A stretch of 64,000 nucleotides of DNA from LMUY01 sp965198895. GTDB taxonomy: Bacteria > Pseudomonadota > Alphaproteobacteria > Acetobacterales > Acetobacteraceae. Location: the NCBI GenBank assembly GCA_965198895.1, contig OZ240676.1, positions 1,798,001 through 1,862,000 of the forward strand, read 5' to 3'. The notes beneath the pieces are model-generated. The model saw only the letters and a list, made by a program, of their open reading frames with translations, searched no databases and was not told where the DNA came from. The position numbers and the translations under genes are program-made. Below, in pieces: positions 26,082 to 34,762 of this stretch; positions within the stretch are counted from its first letter, which is position 1; each line of letters starts with the position of its first letter.

Positions 26082-27701
26082 CTACTTTGTCCAGAACCAG
26101 GGGAGCAGGGCGTCGATCTTGTTGATGGGATGATCTGCAATGCGCCCGAGAACGTCGGCCAGATAGGCCTCGGGATTGAGGCCGTTCAGCTTTGCGGTTG
26201 CAGTGATGGTGTAGAGGCAAGCAGCCCGTTGTCCTCCGGCATCGGATCCACAGAACAGGTAGTTCTTCCTTCCAAGAACCGGGATGCGCATGGCCCGTTC
26301 GGCAGCGTTGTTCGTCATTTCGAGGCGACCATCGCCGACATAACGAACCAGCGCCTTCCATCGCGACAGTGCGTAGCGGATCGCCTTGGCCAAGTCGCTC
26401 TTGCCGCTGATCTTGGTGAGCGAGCTTTCCAGGAACGTCTTCAGTTGCTCCAACAGCGGCGCGGCATGCTCGGCTCGCGCGGCGCGGCGGCGGTCCGGCA
26501 CGCACCCGTTGACGCAACTCTCGACGGCGAACAGCGCGGCGATCCGCTCCAAGGCCTCGAGCGCGATCGGGGATGCTGTCGCGTGATGCACGTCGTAGAG
26601 CTTGCGGCGGAAGTGACTCCAACAGGCGACCTCAATCAGCGGCCCGTTCCCGCCCGGGGTGGTCGGCCGGTAGAGTCGGTCGAACCCGGCATAACCGTCG
26701 GCATGCAGAAAGCCGCGGCATTCGCCGAGCAGCGCGTCGGCGTGGATGCCCCTGCGATCCGGGGAGTAGCGATAGAACACGGCGGGCGGAACCGACGAAC
26801 CCCATGGACGCTCGTCGCGGACCACCACCCAAAGCCGCCCGGTCGCCGTCTTGCCCAGGCCCGGCGAGAGCACCGGCACCGTGGTGTCGTCAGCATGAAA
26901 CACCTCGCCTGCACGGATGTGGCGGCCGATCGCTTCGGCGAGCGGGGTCAGTAGGAACACCACCTTGCCCATCCAGTCGGCCATCAGCGCGCGATCGAGC
27001 TCGATGCCCTCGCGGGCATAGATTTCGCTCTGCCGGTGCAGCGGCTGGTGGTCGCAGAACTTCGAGATGGCGATGTGGGCCAGCAGACCAGGCCCCGGCA
27101 ACCCGCGCTCGATGGGTAGCGACGGCATCGGCGCCTGGACGATGGTCTCGCAGGCGCGGCAGCTCAGCTTCGGCCGGATATGCTCGATCACTTTGAAGCT
27201 GGCGGGGGTGTATTCGAGCACTTCACGCTCGTCTTGGCCGACACGGCTGAAGATCGTGCTGCCGCAGCCGGGACAGGTGCAGGCGGGTTCGTGGGTGACG
27301 GTCTCGCGCGGCAGGTGCTCGGGGAACTTGGCGCGGCGCCTCCGGTGTCGGGCCCGAGGGCTTGCGGATGGTTGGTCGTCCGCCGGGTCGTCCAGCTCGG
27401 TATCGGCAACCCCGGCGCGCGCCTTTTCCTCGGCCTGCTCTTCCTCGAGCTCGCCGATCAGCAGTTCCAATTGCTCGATCTCGCGGTCGAGCTTCTCGGA
27501 GGAACGGCCGAACCGTGCCCGGCGCAGCACGGTCAGCTGCATCTTCAGCTTCTCGATATGCAGCGTCTTGGCGTGGATCTCGGCATCGCGCGCGGTAATC
27601 TCGATGTCTTTGCGCGCCAACTCGGCCTGCAGATCTGCGGCAAACCGGCGCAGCGCGTCGTAATCGTCCGGCAGGGGCTGGATCGCCAAAGACATGAGCA
27701 A
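26082..27701 (-). CDS. tnpC: IS66 transposase TnpC
   Basis: 539 aa DDE transposase. Coiled-coil N-terminus (about 15-95, KDIEITARDAEIHAKTLHIE), zinc-finger-like CTCPGCGSTIF near 155, then the IS66 catalytic core (VFHADDTTVPVLSPG with the first Asp; FLHADGYAGFDRLY with the second; RWKALVRYVGDGRLEMTNNAAERAMR with Glu), and a C-terminal IS66 domain ending ALLPWFWTK. ATG at 27701 or 27695. Appears intact. Confidence 0.93.
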   Translation of the reverse strand: MLMSLAIQPLPDDYDALRRFAADLQAELARKDIEITARDAEIHAKTLHIEKLKMQLTVLRRARFGRSSEKLDREIEQLELLIGELEEEQAEEKARAGVADTELDDPADDQPSASPRARHRRRRAKFPEHLPRETVTHEPACTCPGCGSTIFSRVGQDEREVLEYTPASFKVIEHIRPKLSCRACETIVQAPMPSLPIERGLPGPGLLAHIAISKFCDHQPLHRQSEIYAREGIELDRALMADWMGKVVFLLTPLAEAIGRHIRAGEVFHADDTTVPVLSPGLGKTATGRLWVVVRDERPWGSSVPPAVFYRYSPDRRGIHADALLGECRGFLHADGYAGFDRLYRPTTPGGNGPLIEVACWSHFRRKLYDVHHATASPIALEALERIAALFAVESCVNGCVPDRRRAARAEHAAPLLEQLKTFLESSLTKISGKSDLAKAIRYALSRWKALVRYVGDGRLEMTNNAAERAMRIPVLGRKNYLFCGSDAGGQRAACLYTITATAKLNGLNPEAYLADVLGRIADHPINKIDALLPWFWTK

Positions 27702-27769
27702 ATCCTACCGGAATCGCTCGTCGCGTACAATCATTCCGTTGCGCAATCCGACGATAATGCCGCTCCTGG

Positions 27770-28123
27770 TCAAACCATCACCGGCTTGCGCGGCGGCTCG
27801 AGGGCAACGGTCCGGCGCCAATCCATCGCCTCGAGCAGCAGCGCCAGCTGAGCCGGTGTCAGCGTCATCTGGCCGTCGACGATCGGCGGCCAGACGAAGC
27901 GGCCACTCTCGAGGCGCTTGGCAAACAGGCACAGTCCGGACCCGTCGTAATACAAGATCTTCAGGTAGTCGGCACGCTTGGCCCGGAACAAAAAAAGGTG
28001 GCCGCAGAACGGGTCGGCAAGCAGCAGCTGCGAGACGCGCGCCGCCAGGCCGTCGAAGCCCAGGCGCATGCTGACCGGCTGACACACGAGATATACCTTG
28101 GTGCCTGGTGCTACCGAGATCAC
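27770..28123 (-). CDS. tnpB: IS66 accessory protein TnpB
   Basis: 117 aa. VYLVCQPVSMRLGFDGLAA, then HLFLFRAKRADYLKILYYDGSG and GRFVWPP define IS66 Orf2/TnpB, required for IS66 transposition. Its ATG overlaps the tnpA stop (28120-28123). Confidence 0.93.
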   Translation of the reverse strand: MISVAPGTKVYLVCQPVSMRLGFDGLAARVSQLLLADPFCGHLFLFRAKRADYLKILYYDGSGLCLFAKRLESGRFVWPPIVDGQMTLTPAQLALLLEAMDWRRTVALEPPRKPVMV

Positions 28124-28623
28124 GACGCCTTCAACACCGACAGCACCCGCCGCAGCGCGTGTTCATCGACGAACGCATCCACACGCAGGCGCGTCCCGCA
28201 CACCAGATCGATCTCGATCAGTCCGGCGCACTCGTCGTGCGAATATCGCGTCACACCCTGGTCGAGCGGCGCCACAGCAGCGGCGCGTTCCGCGGCCAAT
28301 GTCTGCCCGTCATCGCCCGTCGCCACGATGATGCCAACCGGCATAATCCCGGCGGCGGAGGCTAAGGCTGCCGTTGATGCCTTCGCTGCCGAACCGCCCT
28401 TACTCTTGGCTGGAACTGCGAGCGCACGTCGCCAGTTGAACAGCTGATTGGCATTCAGCCCGTAGCCCCGTGCAACATCGGCAGCCGAGGCGCCCGGACG
28501 GAACGCCTCGGCGATAATCCGGCGTTTCTCCGCGCGCGACCAAGACCGGCGGGTGCGTCTCCGCTCGGGGGATACGGCTGGCAACTCATCCTGACCTGCG
28601 CTCACACACCCTCGCCCTGTCAC
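28120..28623 (-). CDS. tnpA: IS66 accessory protein TnpA (helix-turn-helix)
   Basis: 167 aa. RRSWSRAEKRRIIAEAF, then GASAADVARGYGLNANQLFNWRR is a helix-turn-helix of the IS66 Orf1/IS3-OrfA-like type. First gene of the element, about 112 bp inside the right terminus. Confidence 0.88.
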   Translation of the reverse strand: MTGRGCVSAGQDELPAVSPERRRTRRSWSRAEKRRIIAEAFRPGASAADVARGYGLNANQLFNWRRALAVPAKSKGGSAAKASTAALASAAGIMPVGIIVATGDDGQTLAAERAAAVAPLDQGVTRYSHDECAGLIEIDLVCGTRLRVDAFVDEHALRRVLSVLKAS

Positions 28624-28735
28624 CGAACGGATAAGTGTCCACTTAGCTCGTCAAGCGGACACTAATCTCACACCAACAAGGGCAGTGTTCCATGCGCGCA
28701 GACCAGGCGGTAGGCGGCCTCCAGACTACGCTTAC

Positions 28736-28743
28736 CTGCGAAT
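28736..28743. repeat. IS66 target-site duplication, right copy
   Basis: CTGCGAAT immediately right of CGCTTAC; pairs with 26019-26026 and lies inside the remaining IS5 upstream terminus. Confidence 0.92.
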
Positions 28744-28804
28744 CGGATCGCCGTCGAGTGAATCACAACCGACTCAGCAGACTCAAGATGTTCCCGGATG
28801 GACA

Positions 28805-29171
28805 CTAAGTGTGGGTCCGCATACATCTTGAGCTGGGCGAGTCAATAGTAATTCAATCGGTCGCTAAATGCGCCGGTGATCTCGCGAACCAAACACAGAG
28901 GCGGCGAGCGAGCGGTTGACCTCCGAGAAGTGCTGCCATGGCCGAACTAATCTCACCACAATTGACGCGGTATCTAACGAGAACACCACCATAGCCGCGT
29001 AATTGTAACCACCTCGACTACACGCAAGATTTCCGACAAACCGGACGCTATCAATCATCGCGCCGTTAGACGATAATCCCGCTACCAGCATGCCCGGAGC
29101 GGCTGCCCGACCCAGGTAGCACACGCCTTCCAGGAACGCCGATCCCAAACTACTTGGTTAGTCACGATCTA
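28805..29171. other. AT-richer intergenic segment between IS5 and the PaaG-like gene
   Basis: Begins with the right copy of the IS5 target CTAAG (28805-28809). A 94-codon minus-strand frame (28864-29148) exists but matches no family and has no convincing ribosome site. The DNA is visibly richer in A and T than the flanking regions, in line with foreign or decayed sequence. Confidence 0.35.
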
Positions 29172-29951
29172 ATGGCACTAGTAATCAATACTAAATACCG
29201 AGATCACTGGGTTATCAAACTAAATCGACCCGATAAGCTTAATACGTTCAACGATGACCTTCATCTAGAGCTGATTGCGGCAATCAATGAGGCTGATGCG
29301 GATCACAGTTGCCGAGCCCTACTTCTGACAGGGACTGGGCGGGCTTTTTGTGCAGGCGCCGACCTGGCCGCAACTGTCGGAACGGACCATGACGTCGACC
29401 TCGGGGATGTTCTCGAACGGACCTTCAATCCCCTTATTCGGCGGATCCGGAACCTACGTCTGCCAGTGGTATGTGCGGTGAACGGTATCGCCGCTGGCGC
29501 TGGTGCGAACTTAGCGTTCGCTTGCGACATCGTCGTCGCTAGCCGTTCCGCCAAATTCGTCCAAGCCTTCGTTAACATCGGACTTGTTCCCGATGCTGGA
29601 GGATCGTGGTTGCTACCCCGTCTCGCAGGCGAGGCCCGAGCACGTGGCATGGCCATGCTTGGCGAGCCCGTAACAGCGGAACAGGCCGAAGCCTGGGGGA
29701 TGATTTGGCGGGTCGTGGAGGACGATAAATTGTTTGAAGAAGCCATGCGAGTTGCCACGCATCTGGCGGGACAACCGACAACAGCCCTCACGCTCATGAA
29801 GCGAATGTTTACGGAGGGAGCTAACAACACGCTAGACGAGCAGCTGAATGCTGAACGTGATAGTCAGAAGGTCGCAGGAGGTACACGAGACTTTAAAGAA
29901 GGCGTTGAGTCGTTCCTACAGAAACGCTCTCCGCGTTTTTCTGGATACTGA
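29172..29951 (+). CDS. PaaG-like enoyl-CoA hydratase/isomerase
   Basis: 259 aa crotonase-fold protein. Oxyanion-hole blocks GRAFCAGADLA and NGIAAGAGANLAFACDIV, then SAKFVQAFVNIGLVPDAGGSWLLPRLAG and LNAERDSQKVAGGTRDFKEGVESFLQKRSP closely follow PaaG, the 1,2-epoxyphenylacetyl-CoA isomerase of phenylacetate breakdown; a generic enoyl-CoA hydratase is the alternative. No other paa gene is present. ATG 29172 is preferred to TTG 29154. The 5' third uses many A/T-ending codons, unlike neighbours, and IS DNA lies on both sides, suggesting transfer. Confidence 0.82.
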   Translation: MALVINTKYRDHWVIKLNRPDKLNTFNDDLHLELIAAINEADADHSCRALLLTGTGRAFCAGADLAATVGTDHDVDLGDVLERTFNPLIRRIRNLRLPVVCAVNGIAAGAGANLAFACDIVVASRSAKFVQAFVNIGLVPDAGGSWLLPRLAGEARARGMAMLGEPVTAEQAEAWGMIWRVVEDDKLFEEAMRVATHLAGQPTTALTLMKRMFTEGANNTLDEQLNAERDSQKVAGGTRDFKEGVESFLQKRSPRFSGY

Positions 29952-30019
29952 ATCGGATTGGTGATTGGTAGCCAAGGGTACTTGCTGGACAGCGGGTCTA
30001 GATAAGGATTCAGAGTCGG

Positions 30020-30490
30020 TCCGAGATCATATTCTGATTTGGGCATAGCTTTCGCGGCATGATGCGAACTGATGCCCATCGCGGGAAGGCGAGAGCTGAG
30101 CGGTTCAAGCATTCCCAGTCCTTGGCCAGCCGACAGCATCGGTTGAGACAGCTGGTGGTGCGCTCAACCTCCAGTGCTTCGGCGGCACGGCGAAGCCCTT
30201 CACCGGCTCGACGTTGACTTGGTGGCAGACCTGGCTCGCCCGGTCTGGAACATGGGCTTTTGATAATCGCCGTGGGCGTAGAGCTTGGGCAGGAATGGAA
30301 ATAAGCCGAACAGCGTCTCCAAAAGCAACATGCCGCCGTCGTGGTGCTGGAATTCGGCAGTATGGACGATGGCTTGCATCATCAGGCCTTGCATCGATCG
30401 GGACATGCCGCTGGGCAGCGCGGCCCACTGGCAGCCCGCGCTGAGGATATACGTGATGGTGGACCAAGGCCCACTCAGCATTCGTTAGAC
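30020..30490 (-). pseudogene. decayed IS5-family transposase remnant
   Basis: Minus-strand pieces in two frames match the intact IS5 at 25167-26008: YILSAGCQWAALP, then after a deletion of roughly 270 bp GLMMQAIVHTAEFQHHDGG and LFGLFPFLPKLYAHGDYQKP, then in another frame PVKGFAVPPKHW. The 3' side TTTGGGCATAGCTTTCGCGGCATGATG also resembles the end of the intact copy. Frameshifts, deletion and no clean termini show an old, dead insertion of a related but different IS5. Confidence 0.7.
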
Positions 30491-30741
30491 CACCATAATA
30501 GAGCAGATTGCTGCGATCGTATCGTCTGCGATGCTCGGACGCCTATATGCCACGGCAGCTGAGACACCGCGCGCAAAACATGGCATCATAAGCGATTCGC
30601 AAGACTCAGCATCTTTGTGCGTATACACTATGGTTAGCGGAAGAGGCCCTAGGAGCACAGCGGCGTAGGCGGGATAACATCGACGATACCAATACGCCCT
30701 GAGCAGAAACCGCAACTCCAACAACAATCTTAAATGTAGAT
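30491..30741. other. intergenic segment, nothing recognised
   Basis: No frame here resembles a protein family. It lies between the IS5 remnant and a possible small gene and is AT-richer than the core regions. Confidence 0.3.
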
Positions 30742-30945
30742 TTACACCTTTGGGTTGTCGAGATCCTGGATTGGCTCTGTGACATCACGTTTCGACAGCT
30801 CCGGATCATTGGCAACCGTTAGACCATCGAAGCTTTCTCCAACGCTACTTCTGATTTCGTCAAACGCTGCACCGTTGGAATAAAGATAATCAGATCCGTT
30901 CATGCGGGTGATCACGAAGGCGGCTGCGCTCGCGATCATCGGCAT
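30742..30945 (-). CDS. possible small hypothetical protein
   Basis: A 67-codon frame starting MPMIASAAAFVITRMNGSDY. Composition is balanced and acidic toward the C-terminus (DPELSKRDVTEPIQDLD), unlike the Arg/Pro-rich noise common in wrong frames of this DNA, but there is only a weak ribosome site (GAGAG) and no recognised family. Treat as a weak candidate upstream of lpd on the same strand side. Confidence 0.25.
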   Translation of the reverse strand: MPMIASAAAFVITRMNGSDYLYSNGAAFDEIRSSVGESFDGLTVANDPELSKRDVTEPIQDLDNPKV

Positions 30946-31047
30946 GCTCTCGACGGGGACGTGCGCCGGAAAATTTCTACCCGTTCCACTTTACCTGACG
31001 CCCGAGTTGAAGACCGGCCAGATCCATCTGCCGAGATAGTAGAGCGT

Positions 31048-32439
31048 CTAGATATGCAAGGCGCGGCCTTCGACAGCAAGGGCGGCCTCTTTGACGGCCT
31101 CGTTCAGGCTCGGATGGGCATGGCAGGTCCGTGCCACATCCTCACTGCTGGCTCCAAACTCCATTGCGGTCGCAATTTCGGCAATCAGTGTGCCCGCGTC
31201 TGGGCCGATGATGTGGGCGCCAAGTATTTGGTCCGTGCTCTTGTCCGCAAGGATCTTCACGAACCCGTCGGTCGCTCCCATGGCGCGGGCCCGACCGTTC
31301 GCGGTGAACGGGAATTTTCCGACATTGTAGGCGCGGCCCTCCGCCTTCAGCATCTCCTCGGTAGCGCCAATGGACGCGACTTCCGGCCACGTGTAGACCA
31401 CACCCGGAATAACGCCGTAGTTCACATGCCCGGCTTGCCCGGCGAGAATTTCTGCCACTGCAACCCCCTCCTCCTCGGCCTTGTGGGCCAGCATGGGACC
31501 GGTCACGACGTCGCCAATCGCGTACAGGCCGGCGACATTGGTGGCATAGCGGGCATCGATCACGATGCGCTTGCGGTCATCCAGGGCGACACCGGCTTCT
31601 TCCAGGCCCAATCCACCGTAATAGGGCCGCCGCCCGATCGCCACGAGCACAACGTCCGCTTCCAGGGTCTGCGGTTCGCCGCCCTCGGACGGCTGCATCG
31701 TCAGCCGGATGCCGGAGTCGGTCTGCTCGGCTCGCATAACCTTCGTCTTCAAGCGAAACTTGATGCCCTGCTTCCCAAGGACACGTTCAAAGGCCTTGCC
31801 CACCTCCATGTCCATTCCGGGCACCAGGCGGTCCAGGAATTCAACGACGGTAACGTCCGCCCCCAGTCGGTGCCACACGCTACCGAGCTCCAGACCGATA
31901 TAGCCGCCGCCAATCACGACGAGGCGGCCTGGCACTGTATCTAGCTCCAGTGCGCCAGTGGACGACACAATAGTTTTCTCATCTACCGCCACACCGGGCA
32001 GCGGAATGCTCTCGCTGCCTGTGGCGATCACAATGCTCTTGGCCGTATACTCAGTGCCGTCGACAACGACGCGTCCTTCCCCGGCCAGGCGTGCCTCGCC
32101 CTTGAGCCAAGTCACCTTGTTCTTCTTGAACAGGAACTCCACACCCTTGACGTTCGCGGAGACGACTTCGCCCTTCCGCGCCTGCATACGTGCGAGGTCG
32201 AGTTTGACGCTTTCGATGATAACACCGTGGTCTCTGAAGCTGTGCGTCGCCTCCTCAAAGTTCTCGGACGACTGCAGAAGGGCCTTGGACGGGATGCAAC
32301 CAATGTTGAGGCAGGTGCCGCCCAATGTAGCGCGCCGCTCGACACAGCCGACCTTCATGCCAAGTTGCGCAGCGCGCAGCGCGCACACGTAGCCTCCGGG
32401 GCCGGCACCAATGACAATGACGTCGAAAGACTCGCTCAT
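31048..32439 (-). CDS. lpd: dihydrolipoyl dehydrogenase (E3 of 2-oxoglutarate dehydrogenase)
   Basis: 463 aa. FAD motif GAGPGGYVCA (11-20), redox disulphide Cys43/Cys48 in GGTCLNIGCIPSK, NAD motif VIGGGYIGLELGSVW, second FAD motif GLYAIGDVV, and the interface His-Glu pair in ACHAHPSLNE-like HPSLNE near the C-terminus. Reoxidises the lipoyl arm of SucB with NAD. ATG 32439 (MSESFDVIVIG) is chosen over an upstream ATG two codons earlier. Separated from sucB by a divergent aldolase gene and a hairpin, so it needs its own promoter. Confidence 0.96.
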   Translation of the reverse strand: MSESFDVIVIGAGPGGYVCALRAAQLGMKVGCVERRATLGGTCLNIGCIPSKALLQSSENFEEATHSFRDHGVIIESVKLDLARMQARKGEVVSANVKGVEFLFKKNKVTWLKGEARLAGEGRVVVDGTEYTAKSIVIATGSESIPLPGVAVDEKTIVSSTGALELDTVPGRLVVIGGGYIGLELGSVWHRLGADVTVVEFLDRLVPGMDMEVGKAFERVLGKQGIKFRLKTKVMRAEQTDSGIRLTMQPSEGGEPQTLEADVVLVAIGRRPYYGGLGLEEAGVALDDRKRIVIDARYATNVAGLYAIGDVVTGPMLAHKAEEEGVAVAEILAGQAGHVNYGVIPGVVYTWPEVASIGATEEMLKAEGRAYNVGKFPFTANGRARAMGATDGFVKILADKSTDQILGAHIIGPDAGTLIAEIATAMEFGASSEDVARTCHAHPSLNEAVKEAALAVEGRALHI

Positions 32440-32632
32440 AAACACTCCAACTCGCGTTTTGCTGATAGTTAGGGCGGCTCAAGGTCTGACGCCAGCCGGC
32501 AGTGAGACTGTCCTGCTCTGCAATACTCTGCATTGTTGCGGCCGGGTCCGGGGCAAGCTCCTAGCAATGAGATCCTGGCGTCCCTGCACGTTTGGCGCCA
32601 TGCTGCCCGCTCCAACAAACGGAGGTGTAAGC

Positions 32633-33433
32633 ATGAGCGCAGCCCTGCAAACCCCGGCTTTAAAAGTACTCCGATCCGTCCGCGAGAGCGTCACCCCCGA
32701 AGAGTGGGCGGCGCGCGTGCAACTCGCCGCGTCATATAGGCTGACTGAGATATACGGCATGACGGAGATGACGGCGAACCACATTTCCTGCCGGGTCCCA
32801 GGTGAGGAGGGCCACTTCCTGATCAATCCATACGGCATGCTCTACGAGGAGGTCACAGCCTCAAGCCTGCTCAAGATCGATTTGGACGGCAATATCCTGT
32901 TCAACGCTACGGAATACGGCGTTAACCGGGCCGGTTTCGTGATCCACAGCGCGATACACGCCGCAAGGCATGACGTGGACTGCGTGGCCCACACGCACAC
33001 CCCCGCTGGCATGGCGGTATCGGCGATGGAATGCGGTCTGCTGCCTATAGCGCAAACGACCATGCGCTTCCTCCATGTGGCGTTTCACGACTTCGAAGGC
33101 ATCGCCGACGACAAGGGTGAAAGGGAGCGCCTGGTAAAAGATCTAGGGGAGGATAATGCCATGATTCTCCGAAACCACGGCCTTCTAGTCTGCGGCCGGT
33201 CGGTCGGGGAAGCATTCAACTTGCTCTGGCGAATGGAGCGATCCTGCCAGACCCAGATCATGGCGCTATCTTCTAATACGAACCTGGTGTTTCCGCCGGT
33301 AGAGGTGTCGGAGAAAACCTACGAGAAAATGTCGTCGCGCCGGGAGCGGCGGCCCGGTGAGATCAAGGTCGTTTCCGCATGGCCAGCGCTGCTGCGGAAG
33401 CTAGACCGGATTGACCCGTCGTACAAGGATTAG
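32633..33433 (+). CDS. class II aldolase/adducin-family protein
   Basis: 266 aa. Zinc ligands lie in VAHTHTPAGMAVSAM (HxH) and in LRNHGLLVCGRSVGEAF; the NHGLL motif is diagnostic of the class II aldolase/adducin fold. Residues 37-50 (YRLTEIYGMTEMTA) match the start of the domain. Real fuculose- or ribulose-phosphate aldolases are about 215 aa; this 266-aa form is the adducin-like version of unknown substrate. ATG 32633 follows GGAGGTG. It sits divergent from lpd and convergent with sucB inside the 2-oxoglutarate dehydrogenase region. Confidence 0.87.
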   Translation: MSAALQTPALKVLRSVRESVTPEEWAARVQLAASYRLTEIYGMTEMTANHISCRVPGEEGHFLINPYGMLYEEVTASSLLKIDLDGNILFNATEYGVNRAGFVIHSAIHAARHDVDCVAHTHTPAGMAVSAMECGLLPIAQTTMRFLHVAFHDFEGIADDKGERERLVKDLGEDNAMILRNHGLLVCGRSVGEAFNLLWRMERSCQTQIMALSSNTNLVFPPVEVSEKTYEKMSSRRERRPGEIKVVSAWPALLRKLDRIDPSYKD

Positions 33434-33443
33434 GCCGAAAATC

Positions 33444-33478
33444 GCGTATCCTTCCGTTACAACGACGGAAGGATACGC
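33444..33478. terminator. bidirectional terminator hairpin between aldolase gene and sucB
   Basis: GCGTATCCTTCCGT (33444-33457) is the exact inverted complement of ACGGAAGGATACGC (33465-33478) with a 7-nt loop. This 14-bp perfect stem lies between two convergent stops (33433 and 33488), so it would end both transcripts. No long U run follows on either side. Confidence 0.8.
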
Positions 33479-33487
33479 GCTTGGTGA

Positions 33488-34738
33488 TTAAAGACCCAGG
33501 AGTAGCCTTCGCGGGTCCTCGACGCCTTCCTTGACACGAACAAGGAAACTGACTGCCTCCTTGCCGTCGACGATCCGGTGGTCGTAGCTCAGAGCGAGAT
33601 ACATCATTGGACGGATCTCGACTCTCCCACCGATCGCCATGGGACGGTCCTGGATCTTGTGCATCCCCAATATAGCGGATTGCGGCGTGTTCAGGATCGG
33701 CGTGCTCATCAGCGAGCCATATACGCCGCCATTGGTGATGGAGAACGTGCCGCCGGCGAGTTCGTCTAGCTTAAGCGCGCCGTCACGGGCTCGGCGGCCA
33801 AAATCACTGATCGTTCGCTCGATCTGCGCCAAGTTCATCTGATCGGCATCTCGAACAACGGGAACAACCAGTCCGTTCGCCCCACCAACGGCAATGCCCA
33901 TATGGACGTAGTTTTTGTAGACCAGATCATCCCCATCAATCTCGCCGTTCACGGCTGGGAAATCCTTAAGGGCGGCAATGCAGGCCTGGACAAAAAAGCC
34001 CATGAACCCGAGCCGGGTGCCGGAGTGCTTTTTCTCGAATGCGTCGCGATACTCCGCGCGAAGCGCCATCGCCGCAGTCATGTCCACCTCATTGAAGGTG
34101 GTCAGCATCGCTGCAGTGTTCTGCGCTTCCTTCAGCCTGGATGCGATGGTGCGACGAAGCCGGGTCATTTTCACCCGTTCCTCGCGCGCCGCATCGGGTC
34201 CGGGCCCGCGCGCCGCTGACGGCGCGGCCACCGGGGTCAGAGCGGGACGGCTTAGAAACGCCAGCACGTCGCCTTTGGTAACCCGTCCGTCCTTCCCGCT
34301 ACCGCCACCGATGTTTTGCCCCGTGATGTTGTTCTCCTCCATGCGCTTTGCCGCGGAGGGCATCGGCGCATGTGCAGCAGCCACATCAGCCGTCGGCGTC
34401 CCTGGACGGGCGACTGGGCCTGGAGCCGGTGGCGGTGGCTTGGCAGGGGAAGATGAAGACGCGGGTGTGGAGGGTTGCTTAGCCGGTGCAGCAGCCGCCT
34501 TGCCGTCCTCGATCGTCCCCAGCAGTGCGCCGACTTCGACCTCTGCACCCTCATCAGCCGCGAGGATTCCAAGCGTGCCGGCCATCGGGGCGTTGACCTC
34601 AACGGTCACCTTGTCAGTCTCGAGCTCGACCAGAGCTTCATCAGCCGCCACGGTGTCGCCAGCCTTCTTAAGCCAACGCGCCACCGTTGCAGTGGTGACG
34701 CTCTCGCCCAACGTGGGCACCTTGATGTCGGCGGACAT
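33488..34738 (-). CDS. sucB: dihydrolipoyllysine succinyltransferase (E2 of 2-oxoglutarate dehydrogenase)
   Basis: 416 aa. Lipoyl domain 1-80 with modified Lys in ETDKVTVEVNAP, a Pro/Ala-rich linker (about 85-120), the E1/E3-binding domain (AKRMEENNITGQNIGGGSGKDGRVTKGDVLAFL), and the catalytic domain ending with SYDHRIVDGKEAVSFLV (active His). The C-terminal VKEGVEDPRRLLLGL is usual for SucB. Lies 24 bp after sucA. Confidence 0.97.
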   Translation of the reverse strand: MSADIKVPTLGESVTTATVARWLKKAGDTVAADEALVELETDKVTVEVNAPMAGTLGILAADEGAEVEVGALLGTIEDGKAAAAPAKQPSTPASSSSPAKPPPPAPGPVARPGTPTADVAAAHAPMPSAAKRMEENNITGQNIGGGSGKDGRVTKGDVLAFLSRPALTPVAAPSAARGPGPDAAREERVKMTRLRRTIASRLKEAQNTAAMLTTFNEVDMTAAMALRAEYRDAFEKKHSGTRLGFMGFFVQACIAALKDFPAVNGEIDGDDLVYKNYVHMGIAVGGANGLVVPVVRDADQMNLAQIERTISDFGRRARDGALKLDELAGGTFSITNGGVYGSLMSTPILNTPQSAILGMHKIQDRPMAIGGRVEIRPMMYLALSYDHRIVDGKEAVSFLVRVKEGVEDPRRLLLGL

Positions 34739-34762
34739 TACAGATCCTTCGTTCTACTCGTG

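Larger units (their letters stand above)
26027..28735 (-). mobile_element. complete IS66-family insertion sequence (2709 bp)
   Basis: Left terminus GTAAGCGTGCGCTGACGG; right terminus read inward from 28735 is GTAAGCGTAGTCTGGAGG, matching at about 17 of the first 22 bases. The GTAAGCG ends are characteristic of IS66. A perfect 8-bp target duplication CTGCGAAT flanks it (26019-26026 and 28736-28743), so the insertion is recent or at least undisturbed. Carries tnpA, tnpB and tnpC in order on the minus strand. Inserted in the IS5 element. Confidence 0.95.
25154..28804 (-). mobile_element. IS5-family insertion sequence, split by a nested IS66 element
   Basis: Left end AGTCCATCCGGGATCA at 25154; right end, read on the minus strand from 28804, TGTCCATCCGGGAACA. 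These near-identical termini define inverted repeats flanked by CTAAG. The element's own DNA is 25154-26026 plus 28744-28804, about 934 bp, with IS66 plus its duplication between. It encodes a two-frame DDE transposase of the IS427-like type. The IS66 insertion separates the transposase start (26008) from its upstream terminus, so expression is probably lost. Confidence 0.8.

Noticed and set aside
26073..26954. Plus-strand frame of 293 codons inside IS66
   Set aside because: Antisense to the TnpC gene, which accounts fully for the sequence.
28864..29148. 94-codon minus-strand frame between IS5 and the PaaG-like gene
   Set aside because: No family resemblance and no ribosome site; the region looks decayed.
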